From contig KL647303.1 of assembly GCA_000727475.1 (NCBI GenBank), forward strand, positions 1,179,449 to 1,243,448: 64,000 nt of DNA, read 5' to 3'. Positions within the stretch are counted from its first letter, which is position 1; each line of letters opens with the position of its first letter. The stretch comes from Sarcocystis neurona. Lineage: Eukaryota > Apicomplexa > Conoidasida > Eucoccidiorida > Sarcocystidae. The translations under genes and the position numbers were made by a program. Shown here in pieces: positions 45,263 through 56,900 of the stretch. The notes below the pieces were generated by a model. The model saw only the letters and a program-made list of their open reading frames with translations. It did no database searches and was not told the origin of the DNA.

Positions 45263-47846
45263 CCTGCTGCTGCTTTCTTCTTCTTCTTCTCCGGGCAGTC
45301 TTCTTCTTTTACTTTGTGCTGCTGCCGCTGTCGTGCCCCTGGTGATGTTGCAAGCTGCTGCTGCTATGTTGGTGGAAACTTCTCTTCACCTTCTCTTCCT
45401 GGGACTATCTCTTCTCTTTTCCTGCTGAGGCCGCTCCGCAGTTTCCTTCCTACGACCTGTGCTGCTGCACACCGCAAGCCGTTGTGTATTACTAAGCGCT
45501 TTCGTTGCTGCCACCTTGCTGCCTCAGATTCTGCTGCTACCTCTCCTGCTGCCGCTGCTGCTAGAAGAGCTGCGGCGTGCGCGGAAATCCGGTGCACCAG
45601 TGTTTGCTACAGCAGGCACGCGATTTCTGTTAGCCCCTAGAAACAGGCTGCTGCTGCGGCGGCTGCTGCTGCTTCTACTGCGCGGCACGCGCCGCGGCTT
45701 GGCATAGAGACGTGACGGCAGAGGCTGCAGTTCACGCTGCAGCAACCCAGAGAGGGAAAAGGGCGATTCAGCGAAGCAGAGCAGCGGGTGCTGAAGCAGC
45801 AGGCGACGTAGTGCTGCCATGTACCATCACGTGGGAACCCCACACTTGGGCCAGCAGCTACTCCGCAGTCCACGACGTTCAGACGCTACGTCTGCGTCCG
45901 CTGCTGCTGCGAGAGACGAGCTGCTGCTGTTGCAGCGCACAGTTCCTGCTCCTGCTGGCAAGTATCTTCTGTGAGCTGCTGCTACAGCTGCTGCTGCTCC
46001 TGCCGCAGCTTCTCGCTGCGGGTGGTGTACTGGTGCCGTCTATTCCGGCTTCCTGCCGGCTTCCCTGCTGCTGCTTCTGCTCTTGCGTCGGTTTGAAGTG
46101 TACACGCCCACCGTCATGGCTCCAATAGCGCAGTAAGAAAAACAGCAGCAGGAAGTCCACGAAACCCAACTGCCACACGCTGGTAATTTTTTGAACTGCA
46201 TGTGCATGCATGCGGCGGCAAGAGTGGCTCGTCAAGCGTCTCGCTTCAGGCAGCAGGACGGCGCGCGCAGCAGCCGCGACAGTCAGTCGTCTCGCTGTCA
46301 CACCGTGGACATAGCTGGCTACTCTAACTGTCTTTCTGAATTTTTTTCTCCCTATGGAACAAAAAACTGCAACATGTTAGTGTCACTTTAAAACTTTAGT
46401 CGGGCGACGACTGCTGCAGCCGCTTTCGTGTCTCACTACCACAGCCGTCTCTCCACGCGTGGCTGCTGCTGCTGCTGCAGCCGCCGCTACGCCTGCGCCC
46501 GCTGTGTGCTGTGCCGCAGTCGTGCGTCCGCGGCTGCGTCTATTGCTGCCGGACGACGAGCTGCTGCAGGGTAGCGTGTGCGGCCGCGAAAACGGGTGAT
46601 TCCTTTGCTGCAGCAGCTACAGGACTGCGCTTCCCGTCTTTTCTGCCGCTGCTGCTGCTGGCCGTCCTCCGCAGCAGCCGCGTCGCAGCAACGGGAGCTG
46701 GACCCGAAGCAGGAGGGAATGGTAGGCAGGAGCAGCGGCACGATGCGATACGCTGCCCGCAGGAAAGGCGAGAGCACCCGCCGCCGCACAAGGACCAGCA
46801 GGAGCGAGGAAGAAACAGCAGCAGCGCCTGTGCCTCCGGCAGCAGCAGCACGGCGTCTTCGAGGCAGCACCGCGCGACAGAAGTACGTATATTAGTCGCA
46901 CGAAGCGTGTGCTTCATGGCTGGCTCTCCTTTTTATCGCTTCGTCCTCGTCTCTAGTATGCGAAGCAGACACCGGCAGCAGCAGCAGCGGTGGAATCCAA
47001 CAGCAGCAGTGGCAGCCGTGCGGACAGGGTAGGGGGGTCTCCACGAACTCGACAACAGCAGCACCAGCAGCCCCAGGATACCCACGTAGGCACTGGAAGC
47101 AGCAGAGCGACTGCCGAAGGAGCACTGTGGCAGCAGTAGTATCTGCAGCAGGAGGAGGATAAGCGCAGCAGTGGTCGATCAGAAAGACAACGAAAACGGT
47201 GTTCCGACGTGTCCAGAGCGCGTACTAATTCTTTGCATGCACACACACACACACGCACACACGCACACACACACACACGCACACGACATATATATATATA
47301 TATATGAGCATGTAGATGACTGCAGAGCCGTAGTATCCTGCATCGGAATCTGCTGCCGGCTGATGCTGGCTGCTCCTGTTGCTGTTGGTGTTCATGTTGC
47401 TGTTGCTCTTATATATGTGCGGTCTTTTGTTGCAGCCGGCAGACGCTGAGAGGTGCTGCAGCATCTGCCGATGACTGCTGCGGCAGCAACTGCAGTCTCT
47501 AAATCTCTTGCGCGTGTCTCTCGACTGAAAGTGCTGCATCTCCTGTGCGGCTGATGCGGCCTGCTGGGTTGCTTGCTGTGCTGCTGCTGCTGCTGCCGGA
47601 GTTCTCTATTGCTGCTGCACCTCCTTCCTTCCTGCGCTTACGCTCCTGCTGCTGCTGCCGCCGCCTCGTTCGCTGCCTGTGCGTGAGAGGCGAACAAGTG
47701 GCTGCAGCGGCCTTGCTACGCTGTTGCTGCGGCTGTGGGTGCTGCTCTTGGTATGCAGTTGCTGCAGCTGCTGCTGCGGTGTGTAGCTGCAGCTCCGTCT
47801 GCTGCAGCAGCAGAACACCCTCGTTTTCACTGACAGCATCGGCGCC
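45263..47846. promoter_or_regulatory. Divergent intergenic/5' region between TTC4 and sulfite oxidase
   Basis: Both genes read away from this 2.6-kb segment, so it should contain both promoters and possibly untranslated or N-terminal exons. It is dominated by CTG tracts (45450-46120, 46440-46640, 47340-47830) and CAG tracts (46640-46870, 46970-47165), with a CA/TA microsatellite at 47236-47306. A minus-strand frame at 45524-45820 starts MAALRRLLLQHPLLCFAESP and looks like a targeting peptide; another at 45879-46188 has a hydrophobic segment (VWQLGFVDFLLLFFLLRYW). Neither can be tied to a gene. Confidence 0.4.
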
Positions 47847-49499
47847 ATGCAGCACTGGCGGTTGCCGTCGCTGCTCGGCTGTGTCGTGTGGAAGTCTGCT
47901 GCTCTTCCACGCGCCGGGGTAAACACCTCACATGCGGCAGCGAAACCAACAGCGGCGGCAACGGCAGCGGCAACAGCAGCAGCGACAATATCAAGAGCAG
48001 AGACAGCAGCTCGGGATGCAGCAGCAGCAGCAATCCGGATCATACCATCAACAGCAGGTCCACCAACAGGAGCAGCAAGCGAAGACAGAGCGCGTGCAGC
48101 AACAGCAGATGCACTAAGAGGAAGAGGACGAGGAGGGGCAGGAGCAGGAGCAGCACGTTCCTCCGCAGTTTTCCCTCTAAATGCTGTCGCAGCAGCAGCA
48201 CGTTCCTCAGCAGTTTTCCCCCCCTGTGCTGCTGCAGCAGCAGCAGTTTCCCCAGAAGTCGCAGCGGGGCAAACGTTTAGAGCGGCGGATGGCCGAGAAG
48301 CAAACGTTGCTGCTGCTTGGCCGGTCCTGCGTATGTACTGTCATTGTTTTCGCGCGTTATGTGATGCGCGTCGCTGCTATCGAGAAACAAGTGACAGCAG
48401 CAGCAGCAGAAGTATAAACGACATTGCAGTCAGACGCAGCAGCAGCAGCAGCAGTACGGACCCCACGAGGACAAGCAGCAGCGGCAAATGTTGGAACAGC
48501 AGCCACAGCAGCAACGGGGAGCGGAGCAACCGGAGCAGCAAAGGGAGCCACGGCAGCTGGTGGTGGTGGGAGAGTCGGAGAAAGAAAAGAAGCAGCAGCA
48601 GGAGGGGAGAGCAGATTTTCGACGAATATACGCCAGCAGCCGCAGCGGCAGTCGTTGCTGGCGCAACAAGCTGCAGTACTCTGCTTCTCGATAGGGCACC
48701 GGATCCTCCCTGTCGACGCTGCGGCGGCAGCAGCAGCTGGAGTGCTGGGGCTCCGAGAGCGTGCTCCTGCCGGTGTTGCCGCTGCTGCAGGTGCAACAGC
48801 AGGTATGCGGTCAACAGCAGCAGCAGTGGACTGCGTAGCAGCAATGTCAACAGTATCGTCAGCTGCAGCTGTAGCTGCTGGGGCAGCAGCAGCAGGACCA
48901 GCAGGAGCAGAAGCAGCAGCAGCAGGAGCAGGAGCAGCAGCAGCAGCAAAAGCAACAGGAGGAGGAGCAGGAGCAGCAGGGGCAATAGCAGCAGAAGCGG
49001 CAGCAGAAGATATGAGGGCCCTCGTGACTGCTGGTGCTGCTGCTCATGTGTGGGGGAGATAGATGCCACCTGCGGCGTTTTCTCGTCTCGCAGGCCATCA
49101 CTTCTTCCCACCGATACGCAGTCACGTCTTCGCAGATTTATTTCCTCTTCTACGTCTTCTTCTTCCTCTATTTCTCACTCGTCTTCTCATCTTTCTTCTG
49201 CTTCTCGCCTTCTCGCTTCCCTCCTCGCGTCTCTGCCGGTGCGGTCTGACGCGGCCGCTGGTCGCGGCGCAGGGCTGAAGCCGGCTGCATGCGCGTCCCG
49301 TCACCCAGCTGCAGCAGCTGCAGGACCGTCGTCTGCAGCACCAGCAGGAGCCCCGTCATCCGCAGCAGCAGTCGCAGCAGCAGGAAGCGAAGCGTCTTCC
49401 CCTGGATCGCACGGTTCTGCGGAGAAGGGGACAGAAACAACAGCAGCAGGGTCAGCAGCAGGGTCAGCAGCAGGGTCAGCAGCAGGGTCAGCAGCAGGG
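47847..49499 (+). CDS. In-frame N-terminal extension of sulfite oxidase (uncertain)
   Basis: The frame of the cytochrome b5 exon stays open back to an ATG at 47847, adding 551 Ser/Ala/Arg-rich codons. Some of this is probably real: the segment from about 49060 (RRPSLLPTDTQSRLRRFISS then SRLLASLLASLPVRS) has the Arg/Ser/Leu composition of a mitochondrial presequence, which fits an intermembrane-space enzyme. Acceptor-like sites at 49093 (CGTCTCGCAG) and 49271 (CGGCGCAG) mean part of the region could be intron. The true first exon is unresolved. Confidence 0.35.
49443..49499 (+). repeat. 12-base tandem repeat encoding AAGS
   Basis: GCAGCAGGGTCA occurs four times exactly (49443-49490), followed by GCAGCAGGG and the ATG at 49500. 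In frame with sulfite oxidase it encodes (AAGS)4-AAG immediately before the b5 domain Met. Identical copies indicate recent expansion. Confidence 0.92.
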
Positions 49500-49991
49500 A
49501 TGTACCGGGCCGACCTCCCTACGTACAGCGAGGCGGAGCTGCGCATGCATGGCAGCGACGGCAGCACTGCGGCGGGAGGAAGAGTCTGGGTCTCGTACAA
49601 AGAAGGCGTCTACGATGTGACGGAGTTTTTAGACACACATCCCGGAGGCCGGGAGAGGCTGCTACTTGCTGCAGGCAAGGACCTGGGGCCCTTCTGGCAG
49701 GTGTACGGACAGCACAGGGCACAGACGGTCCAGGAGCTGCTGGAGAGCATGCGTGTGGGGAATTTGCGCCGGAGCGCCGCAGAAGCCGCCGCAGCAGCAG
49801 CAGCCACGGCAGCCGCTGGCGACACCGCTGCTGCTGCTTTCGCACGGGAACTGCTGCTGCAGCGACACCCCGCTCTCCTCGTCCGCAGCAGCACGCCGTT
49901 CAACGCCGAGACGCCTCCGTCGCTCCTTGCTGACGCCTTCCTCACGCCCCAGCAGCTGTTCTTTGTCAGGAATCACATGCCCGTTCCCGAG
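49500..49991 (+). CDS. SUOX: SUOX exon with cytochrome b5 domain and start of Mo domain
   Basis: [19 protein letters not shown] leads into the b5 domain ([46 protein letters not shown]). A short Ala-rich linker follows, then the conserved [37 protein letters not shown]. The donor is CCCGAG|GTAGCT, phase 0. Confidence 0.93.
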
Positions 49992-50928
49992 GTAGCTACC
50001 TCTCCCCTGTGTATTTCTGCGGCCGTGGGCACCGGGGCGGGGGACGCGCGCGGCTCAGGCTGCATCGCGATTGTGGCCTGCGGAGGTCGAAGCGCGCGAG
50101 GGACTGCTGAATCTCTGCACTGCGCGCGTGCGCGTATACTCGAGGCATAGAGGCACGCGCACACCCGTCGCACGTCAAGGAACTTTGTATGCTGAGAGAT
50201 AAACAAACGAAGAGAAGAGAAACGGGGGGGGGGATCGAGAGGGGGGGAGAGGGGGGGACAGGGAAGGAGGGAGAGTAGAAGAGAGGGAAGGAGGGACAGA
50301 AGAGGAGAGGAGAAGAGAGGGGGGGGACAGAAGACGAGAGGAAGAGAGGGAGAGGGGGGGACAGAACAGGAGAGGGGGAGAGGGAAGGACAGAAGAGAAG
50401 AAGTGAGGGAAGGACAGAAGACGAGAGAGGGGGAGGGACAGAAGAAGAAAAGAAGAGAGGGACAGAGGAAGAGGAGAGGAGGACAGAAGAAGGGACGGGG
50501 AGGGACAGAAGAAGAGAGGGGGAAGGAGGGGCAGGGAGAGGGAAGGAGGGAGAGAAGACGAGAGGAGGAGAGGGAAGGAGAGAAGAAGAGAGGAAGACAG
50601 AGGGAGAGAAGAAGAGAGGAGAGAGAGGGGGGGACAGAAGAGAAGAGGGGGAGAGAGAGGGCAGGACAGAAGAAGAGAGGAAGAGAGAGGGGGGGACAGA
50701 AGAAGAGAGGGGGAAGGGGCAGGACAGAAGAGGAGAGGACGAGGGGGAAGGGACAGAAGAAAAGAGGCGGAGAGGGCAGGACAGAAGAAGAGAGAGAGAA
50801 GGAGGGAGAGAAGAAGGGAGGGGGAGAGAGAGGGAAGGAGAGAGGAAGAGAGGGGGAGGGGGACAGAAGAGGAGAGGAAGAGAGAGGGCAGGACAGAAGA
50901 CGAGAGGGGGAGACAGAAGGAGAGAAGA

Positions 50929-50960
<32 letters not shown>

Positions 50961-53900
50961 AGGAGAGAAGAAGAGAGGAGGAGGGGGAAGGAGAGAAGAA
51001 GAGAGGAAGAGAGAGAGAGGGAGACACATACACACGCACATACACACATACACACACATACACACACGTACGTGGCAGGAGTACGCGAATGTCTTTCTCT
51101 TTTTCTCTTTTCTTTCCTGCATATGTCTCCTTGTTGAAGGTGCCCTCGCCACGTAGACATTTCTTGTGTAGACTTGAGTTGGCGGAGAGGAGATGCAAAT
51201 TTACTGCCGATCTGCTCGGGAGGCTCCACCAGCAGAAGTGCCTGTCCGAAGACTCTGCAGATGTAGTAGTAGCAGACGACCTGCTGCTACACACGACATT
51301 TCTCTCTTTTCTCCTCGATATATATGTGTCTCCTTCGAGACGTAAAACTTCATTCATACACATGCATCCATCCATCCATACATATATATATATATATATG
51401 TAGATAGATAGGTAGATGTACCGGTAGCTTTGTGTATCTATATCTATACATATATATATATGTGTATACTTATCTCTCTCTTTATACATATGTGTCCCTA
51501 TGCATCTGTATGCGTGTATACGTGAAGACGTACACACATACACATATAAGGCGTAGTAGTATATGACCTGCTGCTGCATGACACACTTCTCTCTCTCCTT
51601 TTCCCTCGATACAGACGCATGGAAATGGATACAGAGAGCTAAGTATATATATACAAACTTTTCGAGACACGTACATATATATACACGTATGCATTAGGGA
51701 GATTTTACGTATAGACGCACATCCATATTGACCTGCTGCCACGTAGGAAACTTCTCTCTTTCTCTCTTTCTCTATATGTATGTGCAACGAAAGGAAAGAC
51801 TCCAGTCAAATATATATATATATATATAGGTTTGATTACATACACTTAGCTCGCTATGCGTCTCATGTGGTCCTTATATATATGTATGTATACGTATGTG
51901 TATATATTATGTGTGAATATATAAGAACTCATATACACATACACATATATATATATATACGTCTTTATCGCCATGAAGATCGATAGGCGTGGGACCACTG
52001 CTGTCGAGGTACGCTGCAGTACACTCTGTGTTGCATGCAACGGGGAGATTATAAATTTTTTTGCAGGATCAACTCCCTCACGTAGAGGAGGCATTCGTCT
52101 GCGAGCACCCCTTCCTTCTTCTGCTTCTGTGTCTCTTTTTCTGTGGCTCCCATCTGCAGCACGCGCCTGTCTTCTTCTCCCGTCCTTTCCTTCTTTCTCT
52201 CTTATCCGCTCATCCTCCTCGGTCCGTCCCTTCCCCCCCTTCCCCTTCCCCGCCCTTCTACGCTCCTGCGACTGTCTGCTGCTCTCCGTATACGCCTCCG
52301 TATAATACTTTCCCTCTGTCAGTCTGTCTGTGTGGCTGTCTCTGCCTCAGTCGGCTTCTCTTCTTCGTGTTTCTCTGCGTCTGCGTGTAAAAGATGGCGG
52401 TGCCTTTTTTATGCCGGTCTCTCTGTCTCTCCTACTTCATTTCTGCGCATGCGTTCTTGCTGCTTATTTCCCTCTCTTTGACTCCCCTCACTTCCGTCTC
52501 CCTGTATCTCTCCTTCGTTAGCTACTTTTTCTCATCTTTTTAGTGTCTGCGTGTCCACGTCCCTCTGTTTATCCAAGCACGTCCACGTACGTATCCTTCC
52601 TGTAAATATGTCACACATATACACCAACTCATATATATATATATATGCCTCTATCTAGACGTTCCCTCACTTCCACCATACATATATATCGCAAGGGGGG
52701 GGCAGGCACCCTCCGGACTCCGTAGACATATACATATATATGTGACGGGGAGGGGGGCCCTCAGCTTTGCGGCAAGGACGTACATATCGACGTGGTGGAC
52801 ACCTCTGCACGTGCCGCACAACGTACAAGTGTGTCCACGTGGGAGGTGCGTGCGTCTTGTTTGACTACCTTCCTGCGTGGAGGGCAGCTTTCTCTGTTGT
52901 CGCTGTTGCTGCTGTTTTTCATTTGCTGCTGCTGCGGCTTTCCTGCTGCTGCTGCGACTGTTTTTCGGCTGCTGCTGCTGCTGCTTCTGTTTTTCTGTTG
53001 CCGCTGCTGTTGCTGTTTTCCTCTTGCTGCTGCTGTTTTCCTACCGCTGCTGCCGCTGCGGCTTTCCGGCTCCTCCTGCTACTGTTTTTCTCCTGCTGCT
53101 GCAGCTGCTGCTATTGTTGGGTGCTGCTGCTCATGTGGTATGTCCTCCACACACACGGCCTGCAGACACCGGCACCCGAAGAGTATGTGCTGCTTGTGGA
53201 AGTCGAATTTCCGACGAAGGAGGGGCAGATGCAGCTGCTGCCTATCAAGACCTTCTCGCTGAAGGAGCTACAGCAGCAGTTCCCCGTGCATCGCATCTGC
53301 TGCACCCTGCAATGCGCAGGCAACCGTCGTCGCGACTTCTCAGAGAAACTCGCAGAGAAACCTGTGCGAGGTACCGAGCCACACAAGTGTCTTTCTCTGT
53401 GATTCCATTTGTACACTACCCGTCATCCTTGCCGAAGATATATATATATATATATGTAAATATGGTAGCCTTATACAGATATATACATATGTACGTCGTT
53501 TTAAGGTATATATATATATGTACATACATACATACATGTGTGTGGGTCAACAATATATGTATATACGTGTATGTACGCTTTCGATGTATACAAACGTGTA
53601 TTTAGGTCTAGCATGTATGTGTGTACACACGAATATATATGTATATATACGTCTTAGACCTACGTACGCGTGCATATATATACGTTAGACTTGCACTAAT
53701 ATATATATATATCTCTGAGACGTACATTGATTTGTATATATTTATCTAATGTGTATACACATATGTACATACAAATCAGTATGTATACAGATGTATGTAG
53801 GTCTAATATATATATATATATACGTATGCGTAGGTCATATATGTGTATATATGTGTACGTCTAAGATATATATATATATATCGATGCAGGCGTACTTTGT

Positions 53901-56900
53901 TTTCATCGTAGACTCGAGAGACGCGGGGAAGCATCCGCTCAGGCGCCTGTTCGAAGTTCGTCAGAAAACCTCCTTTCTTGTCTGTCTGTCTTTCTCTCGA
54001 GAGAAATTCGCTTTCTGCTCCCCATATCGATGCTCTTGCTCAGCAGACACAGATGTGCATGTCTTTCCCATGTATCTATACATAAGGATATATACATACG
54101 TAGAACTACGTAGAGAAATACAGACATATTCACACATACAAACATATGTGCGTCTGTCTTTGCACCTGACCACTTGTATATGCGTATGTGATGATATATA
54201 TATATATATGTTGAGGTGCCTCACAACAACAGCAGAGATCTGGACATCGTACGTAATTTATGTTTGGGAACCTGTCCTTCTCTCTGTTAAACACAGCAAC
54301 AGCAGCGTAGAAGGAATTGGATGTCTCTACACCTACGTACGCATATATGTGTGTGTGTCTTTTGTTGTGTATGCCTGCGTGTGCCAGCATGTCCGTATGT
54401 CAGCAAACCGCAATACTAACATATGCGTGTAGGTGTGTGCTTTGTTCATATACACGTGTGTGCTACAGATACACATATATACCACTTACGTGCCTCTACG
54501 TATGGACGTATGTATTCGTATGATCACACTGACATACACGCCTATTTATATACATATATATCCATACGTACGTAGCCAAACACACCACTTACATGCCTAT
54601 ATATACATATATATATATATCTACGTAGCCACACACACCACCTGCATGACTGCATATATATATATATATATATATATATGTATAGCTGTGCATAATCGCA
54701 TACTCCAGCTTCATGTCTCTATCTCTCTATCTATCTCTCTATGTATATATATATATATGTACGTGTACACACTCACGTACATCACCTGCGTGCCTGCATA
54801 TATATATATTTATATACACGCATATATGTGCATATATATATATATATATATTTATATTATACGAGTACATGTGGATGTGTGTGTATGAAGTATATATGCA
54901 CGTATTCATGCAGAGCACCTACATGCCTATATACATATATATATATATATATATAAATCTATACGTGCGTATTCACGTACACCAGCTGCATGCCTATATA
55001 CGTACATATGGCGACATGTACGTTAATGCGGCTTGGTGTGCGGACGGCAGAGACTGCTACACGGACTCTGCTTGCCTTCCTGCTGCGCTTGCTGTTCTGC
55101 TTCTGTGCGACAGTTGTTCTGCTGCCGCGATTCCGCCGCTCCTGTTCTGCTGCTGCTGCTGTTCTGCTGCCGTTGTGCTGCTGCAGGTCTTGGCTGGGGT
55201 CCTGGTGCCATCGGAACGGCAGTGTGGACGGGTAATACGTTTTCCACTTGTTTGTCGCCTGCCTTTCCTCTCGTTCGTCTTCATATATACTTCTAGAATT
55301 ACATACACATATATATATATATATTCACGTGCAGCAACACACACACATACATACCTACTGAGAGACATATATACGTACGTACATGTGCACATGCATACAT
55401 AAATACATTCATACATACATACACATATATATATATATACGTATACACGCATATATACATATCCACACATACACATATTCACACATACATACACACGCAC
55501 ACACACAGAGGGGGTCAAGCGCTTGTATCGTCGACACTACGGAGACACGTGTACGTATATTTGTGAACTGATGCTTCCATACTTCAAGTCCGCGTGCGTG
55601 TTCGTGGGCAGACAAAATATATGCACGAGTGTTTTGTCTATCGAGAGAGAGGCGTGAAATGCACCTTTTTCTACAGCTCGTATATATCTGTATCCGTCAA
55701 CACATACGTATATGTATACATATATATATATATATATATGTAGAATATATATCTGTGTAGATGTATATGGCTCTCCAGGTGGAACTTGTATAACATACGA
55801 CGCACGTACGTCTGTCCACCTCTGACTATAATTACACTCTGGCGCATCCACGTATATGTCTGTGTCTAGAAATATGTCGCTCTGCGTCTCATATGGCGGT
55901 GAGCTCATTAAGCTTCACACATGTATATATATGTATATTTATAGTGCATGCGTATGTGTCTGTGTCTCAGTGTGATTGCGATTCACGCCTAGCCTGTATA
56001 CGTGCATAGCTATCTCTCTCTCTATCTATCTGCCTATATGTAGACACATATATAAATGTACGACAATGTGATATCGATACATACATACGACAGTGTGATA
56101 TATGTATAAATATACAACAGTAAATATGTATCTATAGACACACATATACGACAGTGATATGTATATAATATACATGTATATACACGTATACGACAGTGAC
56201 GTATAAAGATACATACGAGTATACGACAGTAATATATATATACAAATATACAACAGGGTGATGACGGAGAGTCACTGTGTGTGCAGGAGGAGCCGTCTGG
56301 CGTGAGAGCGGGTCGTGCCTACATACTGCGATGTATCTCCACACCAGTCCCTCTGTTTTATGTATATACAAATCCATTTATATGTATATATGAATATATG
56401 TATATATAGTATAGATTGATTTATATACACACGTTGAGGTCTACAAGAGCGTGCACGTACGTATACGCGTACTTCTGGGAATAGGCTCCACATTTCTGCC
56501 ACATATATTTACGTGTACCACTGCACTCCTATATATATATATATATAAACTTGCCTGTCTTCTTCGCTCTACGCAGACTCAGACGTATCTATATAGAAAA
56601 ATTGAACTCCATATAAGTCTACTCACATACACATGTGCATAGAGACATATGTATATATAAAAGTCTACTAACACTCATATGTGAATATCTAGTACGTCTC
56701 GGTGTACTCCTGTGTCTACGTATAGCTACGTGTATCGCTGCAGATCAGATTTGTGTGTAGTACCCTATCTCTCTTCCTACCTATACAGACACAGACGTTT
56801 GTATAAGGACACGTCCACATCTGTACGAATAAATACGGAAGTAAAGAAATGCATGCGTTTGTGTGGCGAGAACAAATATGCTGCTGTGATGCTCCACACT

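Noticed and set aside
46930..47150. Hydrophobic minus-strand segment AYVGILGLLVLLLSSSW as a membrane protein
   Set aside because: Leucines come from a CTG-sense tract that elsewhere in this window is intronic; a strong donor-like TAC|GTGGGT lies inside it and no partner exon is evident.
49973..51579. Long minus-strand Ser/Leu/Pro frames
   Set aside because: They are the complement of the polypurine block; codon content is dictated by CCT/CTC composition and they overlap the conserved sulfite oxidase exon end.
52067..52120. [16 protein letters not shown] after a TTTTTTTGCAG acceptor, as an extra SUOX exon
   Set aside because: Exons 1 and 2 join in phase and align continuously with human SUOX ([17 protein letters not shown]), leaving no room for an insert.
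53940..53970. GTTCGAAGTTC as a tRNA B-box
   Set aside because: No A-box or cloverleaf-forming flanks at tRNA spacing.
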